64,000 nt of DNA, from contig NZ_JAHVDK010000020.1 of the NCBI RefSeq assembly GCF_051487185.1, positions 89,455-153,454 on the forward strand, read 5' to 3'. Under the pieces are notes generated by a model that was not told the DNA's origin, searched no databases, and saw only the letters and a list, made by a program, of their open reading frames with translations. This document shows, piece after piece, positions 23,394 through 32,001 of the stretch. The DNA comes from Inquilinus limosus_F (GTDB lineage Bacteria; Pseudomonadota; Alphaproteobacteria; DSM-16000; Inquilinaceae). Every line of letters begins with the position of its first letter. Positions within the stretch are counted from its first letter, which is position 1. Both the position numbers and the translations under genes were made by a program.

Positions 23394-24979
23394 CCCACGG
23401 GACAGGTGACGGCCGGGGTGGCTCGGCCGGGCAGCACGGCGAGCCAGACAGTGCGGTCGCGAAGCGGCGTTCCGAGCGCTGTCCGCGCCGGCCAGGCATA
23501 TTCCATGATGTCCTGCGGGCACAGGCCGGCGATCGGCCGGCCCGGCTCGGGCCGGCGCCGGGAGGCGTAGAGGGCGCCGGTCCGCAGCAGGCGGGCCGGG
23601 TCGACCCAGGGCGACAGCGACGGATCGGCGTCTTCGAAGACCTGCGGCCGCGCGGCGGCGTAGAGCGAGACGGTGCCGGCTTCCGGGATCGTGCCGATCA
23701 CGGTCTCCGGCGCCCCGGCCTGGCTGTTCCGCCACAGCGCCTCCGCCGCCGCCGACAGGGCGGGGCCGTCGAGATTCATGATGTTCGGCACGCCGGACAG
23801 GCCGGGCTTCACCAGCAGCAGCCCGACGAAGGCGATCGCGAAGGCCGGCGCCAGCGCCAGGGCGGCGGTGCGGAAGCGCGCCCCCGACGGGCCGGGGGCG
23901 GCGAGCGCCGGCAGCAGCAGCGCCAGGAGCGGCGGCGCGGCCAGCACGAAGCTCATGCCCCACATCGTCCGGATGCGGATGCCGGTGGCAGCGGAGGCGA
24001 GGGCAAGGACCGTGATCGGAGCGAGATAGACGAAGGCGAGGTACTGCCCGGCCGGGGAGCGCAGCCGCCGGCGGGCAAGGTGAAGGAGAGGCGCGATCCG
24101 TCCCCGCCCAAGGGGGACGAGGCCGATGGTCGCCGCCAGCAGCATCGGGGCGACGGCGAAGGCCTGGTCGGCCAGGAAGGCGAGGGGCGCGGTCAGATGG
24201 CCCGCCGGGCCGGTCAGGGTCTGGTCGCTTCGTTCCGCCAGATAGCCGAGGGTGACGAAGTCGTTCCGGACCAGCCACAGCAGATGCGGCGCGATCACCA
24301 GCAGGAAGGCCGTCAGCCCGAGATAGAGGCCTGGCCGGGCGAAGTGCCGCCGGCCCGAGGATGACAGAAGCAGATAGGAGAGGAGCGTGACCAGCAGCAC
24401 GGCCATCGAATATTTCGACAGGACTCCCAACCCGGCGGTGAGCCCGGTCAGGATCCACCAGATCGTGCGGTCGCGGGTCTGGGCGCGCCAGAACAGCGCC
24501 AGCGTCCAGGCCCAGAAGGCGAATTGCGCCACGTTCGGGTTGAAGCGCGGCGCGTCGTAAGTGGTGTAGTGCGTCAGGACCAGCAGCACCGCGGCCACCA
24601 GCGCGGAACGGCGCCCGGCGACGTCGCGCGCCAGCAGCCAGATGCCGGCGATGCTGGCGGCGATGAAGGCTTGGCTCAGCGCGTAATAGGCCCAGTCGGC
24701 GCTGCCGAAGACGGCGTGGACCAGCTCCGAGGACCACGCCGCCAGCGGCGGATGCTTGTGGTAGCCCCACAGCCAGTGCTGCCCCCAGTACAGCCCTTCG
24801 AGCGTGTCCGGATGCAGGCTGCCAGCGAGCCAGGCCGGCAGCAGGGTCCAGCCCACGAAACCGGCGCCGAGCAGGGCCGGTACCCACAAGGCTCGGTCGC
24901 ACGGCCCCGCTCCCACGGCCGTCCCGGCCTCAGCGATGCCGGCGCCAGGCCTCTTCCCCATGGGGACGGGGGTTTCCAT
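23390..24979 (-). CDS. GT39/ArnT-like polyprenyl-phosphate-sugar transferase (FlmK/LgmB-like)
   Basis: Polytopic inner-membrane GT-C glycosyltransferase of about 529 residues with at least ten hydrophobic helices. The first periplasmic loop carries GLYWGQHWLWGYHKHPPLAAW, where the acidic/HPP motif matches ArnT- and PMT-family catalytic loops. It would move a sugar from undecaprenyl phosphate to lipid A or another acceptor on the periplasmic side. Start ATG 24979 (METPVPMGKR) is preferred, though GTG 25012 is possible. First gene of the operon; the 264-bp gap upstream has an AT-rich patch near 25095-25225 likely to hold the promoter. Confidence 0.82.
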   Translation of the reverse strand: METPVPMGKRPGAGIAEAGTAVGAGPCDRALWVPALLGAGFVGWTLLPAWLAGSLHPDTLEGLYWGQHWLWGYHKHPPLAAWSSELVHAVFGSADWAYYALSQAFIAASIAGIWLLARDVAGRRSALVAAVLLVLTHYTTYDAPRFNPNVAQFAFWAWTLALFWRAQTRDRTIWWILTGLTAGLGVLSKYSMAVLLVTLLSYLLLSSSGRRHFARPGLYLGLTAFLLVIAPHLLWLVRNDFVTLGYLAERSDQTLTGPAGHLTAPLAFLADQAFAVAPMLLAATIGLVPLGRGRIAPLLHLARRRLRSPAGQYLAFVYLAPITVLALASAATGIRIRTMWGMSFVLAAPPLLALLLPALAAPGPSGARFRTAALALAPAFAIAFVGLLLVKPGLSGVPNIMNLDGPALSAAAEALWRNSQAGAPETVIGTIPEAGTVSLYAAARPQVFEDADPSLSPWVDPARLLRTGALYASRRRPEPGRPIAGLCPQDIMEYAWPARTALGTPLRDRTVWLAVLPGRATPAVTCPVG

Positions 24980-25243
24980 GACGGATGCGGATCGGACCGC
25001 CTCGGTGCTCACGATGTCGTCGCTGCTCGATAGGAACACTTGGCCGCGGCCGGTAGGCACGGCAACCGACGGCGCTTTGGCACGATCAGAAATAAGAGCC
25101 CGTCCTGGGAGTGGGTAGTTACAATTTTGTATATCGCAGCACCGCAATGGTTCCGCATTCCAAATAGAGGGCGTAATCCAATGGAAGCTGCAGCGCTTGG
25201 TATTTCCGAATACAGCCGAGAGTAAAATGAAAGGGCGAACTAC

Positions 25244-25280
25244 GAAAGACAAAGGCCCGTCCGTGGCGACGGACGGGCCT
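25244..25280 (-). terminator. terminator of the CHAP gene
   Basis: Perfect 11-bp stem AGGCCCGTCCG / CGGACGGGCCT (25253-25263 and 25270-25280), followed on the minus strand by TTGTCTTT. It lies 30 bp after the CHAP stop. Confidence 0.85.
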
Positions 25281-25309
25281 GGCTGAACAGATCGGGAGCG
25301 GGGTGTCGG

Positions 25310-26137
25310 TCAGTCGGCGCGTTCGGCGACCTGGGTGCTCGGCGCGTAGATGAAGCCATAGGCCGGATAGACCTTCGTCCCCATCTGGCCGGTCGGCTGA
25401 TGCCAGAAACGGGTCTGGCTCCAGTCGTTCTTCGGCGACACGTCGATGACCCGGGCCGGCTCGTTCACCCGGCCGCGGGGCGCCCAGTTGGCCTGGTCGA
25501 CGATGATCTCGCGCGAGCTGACCACCCGGCGCACCACCGCAACATGCCCGCGCCGCATCGCTCCGCTGCGCTTCAGAACGATCACGGAGCCGGCCACCGG
25601 CATGCGGCCACGGTTGTAGCGGCCGGCGGCGGCGTCCCACCAGCGCCAGGCGTCGCCGGTGATCTGGAAGCCGGTCAGTTCGCGGGCGAAGGGTACGCAG
25701 GACCAGCGGCGATTTTGCGCCTTCAGCGTGGCGACGCGCTGGATCTGCCGCTGCTCGGTGAAGTTGCGGGCCGTGAGCTGGCTGCGCGGGATCGGGGCAT
25801 CGACTGCTGCTGGAGCCGGGGTTCTGGCCCGGCGGGGCGCCGGAGCGGTGGCCGTCTTCCGCTCTCTGGCAGGTTGTTCGGCGGTCGATGCCGGGCTGGC
25901 AGCCGCCTGGTTGTTCGCCACGGCGTTGCGAACGGCACCTTCGACTTGGTCGCTGGGCTGGCCCGCGGCTGCAGCAGCGGCGGCATTCAGCTCGCGCGTC
26001 GTGCGCGACGCGGCGTGAGCGGTCTCGCTGAGAAGGGCGACGCTGCAGACGAGCGTCAACAGACTTGCAGTGAGGGTACTGAGTGGGCGCCTGGCCCGAT
26101 GATGGATTCTGAGGTCATAGTCAGTGTCGCGGGTCAT
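25310..26137 (-). CDS. secreted CHAP-domain protein (putative peptidoglycan amidase/endopeptidase)
   Basis: Exported protein of 275 residues. A signal peptide (about 20-43, hydrophobic LSTLTASLLTLVCSVALL ending near ETAHAAS) is followed by an Ala/Pro-rich linker of about 75 residues. The C-terminal CHAP domain has the catalytic Cys in RWSCVPFAREL (about 147), the His in RRGHVAVVRRV (about 198) and the polar residue in IIVDQANW. CHAP enzymes cleave peptidoglycan amide bonds during cell-wall turnover or division. Start ATG 26137 has a G-rich upstream site. It is monocistronic, with a strong terminator. Confidence 0.87.
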   Translation of the reverse strand: MTRDTDYDLRIHHRARRPLSTLTASLLTLVCSVALLSETAHAASRTTRELNAAAAAAAGQPSDQVEGAVRNAVANNQAAASPASTAEQPARERKTATAPAPRRARTPAPAAVDAPIPRSQLTARNFTEQRQIQRVATLKAQNRRWSCVPFARELTGFQITGDAWRWWDAAAGRYNRGRMPVAGSVIVLKRSGAMRRGHVAVVRRVVSSREIIVDQANWAPRGRVNEPARVIDVSPKNDWSQTRFWHQPTGQMGTKVYPAYGFIYAPSTQVAERAD

Positions 26138-26707
26138 CACTGGCCCGTCCCCCCTGCGCTGTTCAACCGGACTTCACTCGCTCCCTTGGCGCTCCAATCG
26201 GATGCAGCGCCCTTCCGTCCGGCTCGTCCGATGACCCCAGTCATCGCCCCCTCACCGGCAAGGACGTCTAGTAACATTCTGAAATATTCCCGCCAAGCAG
26301 AAATGACACGTTTTCGCCAGATTCCTGCCTGCTTTGGAGGGTCAGTACAGGAGCCGTCCGCGATCATGTATTTCCGGCAGACGTAAAAAAATTATTCGAT
26401 TTTTGGGGAGTGCATAGGTCGTTTCGCTTGCCTAATCGTTGGGCCGTCGACACGATGCTGGAAAGTCGAGTGGCTCAATTAATTATGTAGGCTATTTGAC
26501 AACGGCGAAGCGAAGCGGCTGATAATGCCTTCATTGTCCGACGAATCTGGCCGATGTTCCGGTTTTGAACCTTGCCGCGAAGCGGCGAGCCGCGCGTCCA
26601 GCGCATAGCAGACTTCCGGGCACCCTGGCCGCCTTCCGCCGGGCGCGCTACAACCTCCTTTCGAGATCAGGCGGCCGGATACGCCGAGAAGAGGGAGACC
26701 GGAACCG
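26138..26707 (+). promoter_or_regulatory. long intergenic region with candidate promoter for gabD-rpiA
   Basis: A 570-bp gap. It is AT-rich around 26375-26490, including a run of seven A at about 26385 that may belong to the CHAP upstream region. A sigma-70-like promoter toward gabD is seen as TTGACA (26496-26501), a 19-bp spacer and GATAAT (26521-26526), or TGATAA with 18 bp. The leader to gabD would be about 175 nt, with a small GCCGCGAAGCGGC hairpin near 26574. A 76-codon minus-strand frame in the gap was rejected. Confidence 0.45.
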
Positions 26708-28165
26708 ATGCAGCTCACCGACTCGAAGCTGTTCCGCCAGCAATGTTACATCGACGGCCATTGGGCGGATGCCGATGACGGGCGGGTGATCGAGGTCACC
26801 AACCCGGCGGACGGCACCCGGCTGGGCACCGTGCCGCGCGCCGGCGCCGCCGAGACCCGCCGCGCCATCGCCGCCGCGGACAAGGCCTGGCCGGCCTGGC
26901 GCGCCAAGACGGCACAGGAGCGCGCGGCGATCCTGCGGCGCTGGTTCGAGCTGATGATGGCGAATCAGGAGGACCTGGCGAAGCTGATGACGGCGGAGCA
27001 GGGCAAGCCGCTGGCCGAGAGCCGCGGCGAGATCGCCTATGCCGCCAGCTTCATCGAATGGTTCGCCGAGGAGGGCAAGCGGATCTATGGCGACACCATC
27101 CCGGCGCCGGCCGGCGATCGCCGAATCGTGGTGATCAAGCAGCCGGCCGGGGTCTGCGCCGCGATCACGCCCTGGAATTTCCCGGCCGCGATGATCACCC
27201 GCAAGGCGGGCGCGGCGCTGGCCGCCGGCTGCACCATGGTGGTGAAGCCGGCCAGCGAGACGCCCTATTCGGCCTTGGCGCTGGCCGAGCTCGGCGAGCG
27301 CGCCGGCCTCCCGGCCGGGGTATTCTCGGTGGTCACTGGCAGCGCCAGCGAGATCGGCGGCGAGATGACGTCGAGCCCGATCGTGCGCAAGGTCACCTTC
27401 ACCGGCTCGACCGAGATCGGCAAGCTGCTGATCCAGCAATCCGCCTCGACGGTGAAGAAGGTGTCGATGGAGCTGGGCGGCAACGCGCCCTTCATCGTCT
27501 TTGACGACGCCGACCTCGATGCCGCGGTGCTGGGGGCGATCGCGTCCAAGTACCGCAACACCGGCCAGACCTGCGTCTGCGCCAACCGCATCCTGGTGCA
27601 GGACGGCGTCTACGACGCCTTCGCCGCCAAGCTGGCCGAGGCGGTCGGCAAGCTGAAGGTCGCCGACGGCATGGCCGAGGGGGCGCAGCAGGGGCCGCTG
27701 ATCAACATGAAGGCGGTCGAGAAGGTGGAGGAGCATATCGCCGATGCCGTGCAGAAGGGCGCGCGGGTGGCGCTGGGCGGCAAGCGCCACGCCCTCGGCG
27801 GCACCTTCTTCGAGCCGACCATCCTGACCGACGTGACGCCGGAGATGAAGGTGGCGCGGGAGGAGACCTTCGGCCCGCTGGCGCCGCTGTTCCGGTTCGA
27901 GACGGAGGAGGAGGCGATCCGCATGGCCAACGACACCGAATTCGGCCTCGCCTCCTATTTCTACAGCCGCGACATCGGCCGGATCTGGCGGGTCGGTGAG
28001 GCGCTGGAGTACGGCATCGTCGGCATCAACGAGGGCATCATCTCGACCGCCGTCGCCCCCTTCGGCGGGGTGAAGGAAAGCGGCCTCGGCCGCGAAGGCT
28101 CGCATTACGGCATCGAGGACTATCTCGAGGTCAAGTACCTGTGCATGGGCGGGCTGAACCGGTGA
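26708..28165 (+). CDS. gabD: succinate-semialdehyde dehydrogenase
   Basis: NAD(P)-dependent aldehyde dehydrogenase of 485 residues that oxidises succinate semialdehyde to succinate at the end of GABA breakdown. GabD signatures are present: catalytic Glu255 in MELGGNAPF, Cys289 in NTGQTCVCANR with the second Cys two residues later (the redox-switch pair of GabD), and TPWNFPAAMITRKAGAALAA for cofactor binding. ATG 26708 follows GAGGGAG. It overlaps rpiA by GTGA and so forms an operon with it. No GABA transaminase is nearby. Confidence 0.92.
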   Translation: MQLTDSKLFRQQCYIDGHWADADDGRVIEVTNPADGTRLGTVPRAGAAETRRAIAAADKAWPAWRAKTAQERAAILRRWFELMMANQEDLAKLMTAEQGKPLAESRGEIAYAASFIEWFAEEGKRIYGDTIPAPAGDRRIVVIKQPAGVCAAITPWNFPAAMITRKAGAALAAGCTMVVKPASETPYSALALAELGERAGLPAGVFSVVTGSASEIGGEMTSSPIVRKVTFTGSTEIGKLLIQQSASTVKKVSMELGGNAPFIVFDDADLDAAVLGAIASKYRNTGQTCVCANRILVQDGVYDAFAAKLAEAVGKLKVADGMAEGAQQGPLINMKAVEKVEEHIADAVQKGARVALGGKRHALGGTFFEPTILTDVTPEMKVAREETFGPLAPLFRFETEEEAIRMANDTEFGLASYFYSRDIGRIWRVGEALEYGIVGINEGIISTAVAPFGGVKESGLGREGSHYGIEDYLEVKYLCMGGLNR

Positions 28166-28872
28166 CCGGGACCCTGTCGCCGCAGGAGCAGGGCAAGCGC
28201 GCCGCCGGCGAGGCCGCGGCGGCGCTGGTCGAGGACGACATGCGGCTCGGCCTCGGCACCGGGTCGACCGTCCGCTGGGTGCTGGAGGCGCTGGGCCGCC
28301 GCATCCGGGAGGAGGGGCTGCGTGTCGTCGGCATCCCGACCTCGGAGCAGACGGCCGAGCGGGCGCGCGCGCTCGGCATCCCGCTGACCGACTTCGCCGC
28401 GACCGAGGCGCTCGACCTTTGCATCGACGGCGCGGACGAGGTCGAGCGCGGCACGCTGCGCCTGATCAAGGGGCTGGGCGGGGCGCTGCTGCGCGAGAAG
28501 ATCGTGGCCGAGGCCTCGGCCCGCTTCGTCGCCGTGGCCGACGCCTCCAAGATCGTCGAGACACTCGGCGAAAAGGCGCCGCTGCCGGTCGAGGTGACAG
28601 AATTCGGCTGGGAGGCGACGGCCCGGCGCCTGACGGCCCTGGGCGGTGCCCCGGTACTGCGCCGGCGCGACGGCGCCGTGGTGCGCACCGATGGCGGCAA
28701 TCTGGTCCTGGACTGCGGCGGCTTCGCGCCGATCCGCGATCCCGACGGGCTGCAGCGGGCGCTCAAGTCGATCGCCGGCGTGGTCGAGACCGGGCTGTTC
28801 CTCGGCGGCGCGGAGCAGGCGATCATCGGCCAGGCGGATGGGAGCACCAAGGTATTGCGGCCCGGAACCTGA
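28162..28872 (+). CDS. rpiA: ribose-5-phosphate isomerase A
   Basis: Interconverts ribose 5-phosphate and ribulose 5-phosphate in the pentose phosphate pathway. The 236-residue protein has the RpiA motifs LGLGTGSTVRWVLEAL, DLCIDGADEVERG and KGLGGALLREKIVA, with the catalytic Asp/Glu/Lys in the IDGADE and LREK segments. Start GTG 28162 overlaps the gabD stop (GTGA), implying coupled translation; the further in-frame GTG at 28141 is within gabD. Length fits the family. Confidence 0.93.
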   Translation: MTGTLSPQEQGKRAAGEAAAALVEDDMRLGLGTGSTVRWVLEALGRRIREEGLRVVGIPTSEQTAERARALGIPLTDFAATEALDLCIDGADEVERGTLRLIKGLGGALLREKIVAEASARFVAVADASKIVETLGEKAPLPVEVTEFGWEATARRLTALGGAPVLRRRDGAVVRTDGGNLVLDCGGFAPIRDPDGLQRALKSIAGVVETGLFLGGAEQAIIGQADGSTKVLRPGT

Positions 28873-28945
28873 GATCCGAACCGAGGCGGACATCGCGCTC
28901 CGCCTCGGCTATGGTCCGGCGCATCATCGGACTCAGGAGATTCGC

Positions 28946-29626
28946 ATGAGCACCCAGGCGAGCTATGCCACCTGGCACGCCGATCCTGCGCGCGAAGCCG
29001 CCATGGCGGACGGCCATCGGCCCTATTGGGAGCACTTCATCCGTCTGGTGCCGGAGACCGACCTGGCCGGCAAGGACGTGCTCGACTTCGGTTGCAACCG
29101 CGGCGGCTTCCTGCGGCTTCTGCATGCGCGTCGCCCGTTCCGATGGGGGCTCGGCGTCGACATCGCCACCGACTCGATCGCCGCGGCCGAGGCCGCCAAG
29201 GGCGACCTTCCGGTCGAGCATCGCGTGGCGACCGACCTGTCGCCCTGGGCCGGCCGCTTCGACATCGCCTTCAGCTACGAGGTGATCTACCTGCTGCCCG
29301 ACATCGCCGGCCATGCGGCGCAGATCTTCCAGGTGCTGCGCCCCGGCGGCGTCTACTACGCGGTCACCGGCTGCCACACCGACAGCCCGCTATGGCCGCG
29401 CTGGCGCAGCCTGATCGGCGGCACCACCAACGCGCCGGTGCAGGACCGGTCGCCCGACGACTATGCCGAGGCCTTCGCCGCCGCCGGCTTTTCGGTCTCG
29501 GTCAAGAAGTTCGGCTATGACGGCTTCGTCCCGGCCGGCAAGGACCGGCGCTACTATCCCAAGCTGATCGACGCCGTGACCTACGGGGCGGAGCACAAGC
29601 TGCTGTTCCGCATGGACCGACCTTAG
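28946..29626 (+). CDS. class I SAM-dependent methyltransferase
   Basis: Cytoplasmic methyltransferase of 226 residues. Motif I is VLDFGCNRGGFLRLL, the acidic end of strand 2 is LGVDIATDS, and motif IV region is FDIAFSYEVIYLLPDI, followed by LRPGGVYYAVTG. The start at ATG 28946 has AGGAGA upstream. The strand is shared with rpiA (74 bp away) and gor. The substrate is unknown; the fold resembles UbiE/small-molecule methyltransferases. Confidence 0.8.
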   Translation: MSTQASYATWHADPAREAAMADGHRPYWEHFIRLVPETDLAGKDVLDFGCNRGGFLRLLHARRPFRWGLGVDIATDSIAAAEAAKGDLPVEHRVATDLSPWAGRFDIAFSYEVIYLLPDIAGHAAQIFQVLRPGGVYYAVTGCHTDSPLWPRWRSLIGGTTNAPVQDRSPDDYAEAFAAAGFSVSVKKFGYDGFVPAGKDRRYYPKLIDAVTYGAEHKLLFRMDRP

Positions 29627-29726
29627 CCGGTCTTGCGTCGGCGGCATTCGCGGTGCAAATGCCCATATGAGCCTTTTGACGCGCCGTTGCGGCGCATCGC
29701 CCCTGCCCGTAGCCGTGGGACCGATC

Positions 29727-31109
29727 ATGGCCAGCATGGACTTCGACTATTTCGTCATCGGCGGCGGCTCGGGCGGCGTGCGCTCGGCCCGCATCGCAGC
29801 GCAGCACGGCGCCCGTGTCGGCATCGCCGAGGAGCGCTACTGGGGCGGCACCTGCGTCAATGTCGGCTGCGTGCCGAAGAAGCTCTTGGCCATGGCCGCG
29901 CATTTCTCCGCCGATTTCGAGGACGCCGCCGGCTTCGGCTGGACCGTGCCGGCCGCGACCCATGACTGGGCCACGCTGATCGCCCGCAAGGACGCCGAGA
30001 TCGGGCGGCTGAACGGCATCTACCGCAACCTGCTGACCAACGCCGGCGCCACCATGTTCGACGCCCGAGCGGTGCTGGTCGACCCGCACACGGTCGAGGT
30101 CGGCGGCAAGCGCATCACCGCCGACCGCATCCTGGTCGCGACCGGCGGCTGGCCGGTGCTGCCGGACCGGCCCGGCGTCCGCGAGCATGCTTTCACCTCG
30201 AACGAGGCGTTCCATCTGGAGCGGATGCCGCAGCGTGTGGTGATCGTCGGCGGCGGCTACATCGCGGTGGAGTTCGCCGGCATCTTCCACGGCCTCGGCG
30301 CCGAGGTGACGCTGGTGCATCGCCGCGACATGGTGCTGCGCGGCTTCGATGACGACCTGCGCGTCCACTTGGCCGCCGAGATGGGCAAGGCCGGGGTCAA
30401 TCTGCGCCTCGGCTGCGAGGTCGAGGGCATCGCGAAGGTCGGCGACGCCCTGGCGGTGACGCTGAGCAACGGCGAGGTGATCGCCGCCGACGGGGTGATG
30501 TACGCCACCGGCCGCAAGCCGAACACGACGGGGCTGGGGCTGGAGACGGTTGGCATCGCGCTCGACGCCGACGGCGCCATCGTCGTCGACGAGCACTACC
30601 GTACCAGCGTGCCGAACATCTATGCGCTGGGCGACGTCACCGACCGGCTGAACCTGACGCCGGTGGCGATCGCCGAAGGGCACGCTTTGGCCGACACGCT
30701 GTTCGGCAACCGGCCGCGGGTGCCGTCCTACGAGAATGTGCCGACCGCGGTGTTCTCGAACCCGCCGATCGGCACGGTCGGGCTGACCGAGGCGGTGGCG
30801 CGGCAGCGCCATGGCGAGGTCGACATCTATCGCGCCGTGTTCCGGCCAATGCGCCACACCCTGTCGGGCCGCGAGGAGCGCACGCTGATGAAGCTGGTGG
30901 TCGACCCGGCCACCGACCGCGTGCTGGGCTGCCACATAGTCGGGCCGGACGCGCCGGAGATCGTCCAGGGCTTGGCGATCGCGCTCGTCTGCGGCGCCAC
31001 CAAGGCCCAGTTCGACGCCACCATCGGCATCCACCCGACCGCGGCGGAGGAGTTCGTGACCATGCGCAGCAAGATCGAGCGCCCGGCCAGCCCGGGGCTG
31101 GCGCAATGA
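29727..31109 (+). CDS. gor: glutathione-disulfide reductase
   Basis: NADPH-dependent flavoenzyme of 460 residues that reduces glutathione disulfide in the cytosol. It has the FAD motif GGGSGGVRSA, the redox disulfide Cys43/Cys48 in GGTCVNVGCVPKK, the NADPH motif IVGGGYIAVEFAG followed by VHRRDMVLRGFD (Arg pair for NADPH), ALGDVT, and the C-terminal HPTAAEEFVTMR with the catalytic His-Glu. ATG 29727 (MASMDFDYFV) is chosen over an upstream in-frame start. It overlaps the next methyltransferase by 4 bp (ATGA). Confidence 0.93.
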   Translation: MASMDFDYFVIGGGSGGVRSARIAAQHGARVGIAEERYWGGTCVNVGCVPKKLLAMAAHFSADFEDAAGFGWTVPAATHDWATLIARKDAEIGRLNGIYRNLLTNAGATMFDARAVLVDPHTVEVGGKRITADRILVATGGWPVLPDRPGVREHAFTSNEAFHLERMPQRVVIVGGGYIAVEFAGIFHGLGAEVTLVHRRDMVLRGFDDDLRVHLAAEMGKAGVNLRLGCEVEGIAKVGDALAVTLSNGEVIAADGVMYATGRKPNTTGLGLETVGIALDADGAIVVDEHYRTSVPNIYALGDVTDRLNLTPVAIAEGHALADTLFGNRPRVPSYENVPTAVFSNPPIGTVGLTEAVARQRHGEVDIYRAVFRPMRHTLSGREERTLMKLVVDPATDRVLGCHIVGPDAPEIVQGLAIALVCGATKAQFDATIGIHPTAAEEFVTMRSKIERPASPGLAQ

Positions 31110-31855
31110 TCGACACGCCACAGAACATTTACGACGACCCGGTGTTCTTCGCCGGCTATGCCGCGCTGCGCGAGGCCGAGAGCGGGCTGAACGCCGTGCT
31201 GGAGCAGCCGGCGCTGGCGCGGCTGCTGCCGGCCTCGCTGGCGGGTTTGCGCATTCTCGATCTCGGCTGCGGCTTCGGCGACTTCGCCCGCGCTGCTAGG
31301 GCGCGCGGGGCGGCCTCGGTGCTGGCGATCGACGTCTCGGCGAAGATGCTGGCGGAAGCACGGCGGCGGACCGAGGACCCAGCCATTCGTTACGAGCAGG
31401 CGGCGATCGAGACATTGGAGATGGGGGAGGGGGCGTTCGACCTGGCCGTCTCCTCGCTGGCCTTGCACTACATCGCCGATTATGCGGATGCAGTCCGGCG
31501 GATCGCGGTGGCGCTGGCACCCGGCGGCCGTTTCGTTTTCTCGGTCGAGCATCCGATCTGCACAGCGCTGGGCGGCGGCCAGTGGCATCACGATGAGGCC
31601 AGCAGGGAACTGCATTGGCCGGTCGATCGCTATGGCGAGGAAGGGCGGCGCGACACGCGCTGGTTCGTCGACGGGGTGGTCAAGCACCACCGCACCGTCG
31701 CCAGCTATGTGAATGGCCTGATCGATGCCGGGCTGGCCCTGGCGCGATTGGAGGAGCCCGAGGCCGAGCCGGCGGCGCTGCAGGCCCGGCCGGGGCTCGC
31801 GCTGCAGCGGCGCCGGCCTCCCTTCCTGCTGCTGGCAGCGGACAAGCCGGCGTAG
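31106..31855 (+). CDS. class I SAM-dependent methyltransferase
   Basis: Methyltransferase of 249 residues with motif I LRILDLGCGFGDFARAA, LAIDVSAKML, and FDLAVSSLALHYI / LAPGGRFVFSVEHPI, the layout of Methyltransf_11 small-molecule enzymes. The SVEHPICTA segment is typical of a widespread bacterial subgroup of unassigned role. It is translationally coupled to gor through ATGA. The link to glutathione metabolism is suggestive only. Confidence 0.82.
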   Translation: MIDTPQNIYDDPVFFAGYAALREAESGLNAVLEQPALARLLPASLAGLRILDLGCGFGDFARAARARGAASVLAIDVSAKMLAEARRRTEDPAIRYEQAAIETLEMGEGAFDLAVSSLALHYIADYADAVRRIAVALAPGGRFVFSVEHPICTALGGGQWHHDEASRELHWPVDRYGEEGRRDTRWFVDGVVKHHRTVASYVNGLIDAGLALARLEEPEAEPAALQARPGLALQRRRPPFLLLAADKPA

Positions 31856-32001
31856 CGGACCCGGCCGCACGCGGTTCTTGTCATAAGAGGGCTGCGCTGC
31901 GACGCTGGCAAAGCCGGAGGCGCAGGCGTATAGCCTCACATCCGGTCCTGTCCGCCATGGGGAGAGTGCGGGTGGGGGCGCAAGGTGCGGAGTGTACGGC
32001 G

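Noticed and set aside
23394..24902. Apparent N-terminal extension of the GT2 transferase
   Set aside because: Shadow frame of the GT39 gene; the GT2 fold starts at 23393 with an ATGA overlap.
26137..26367. 76-codon minus-strand frame whose stop overlaps the CHAP start
   Set aside because: No ribosome site, no recognisable fold and a composition like non-coding sequence; the overlap could be chance.
31856..32001. Possible attenuator or leader peptide before DAHP synthase
   Set aside because: No aromatic-rich short frame and no terminator hairpin were found.
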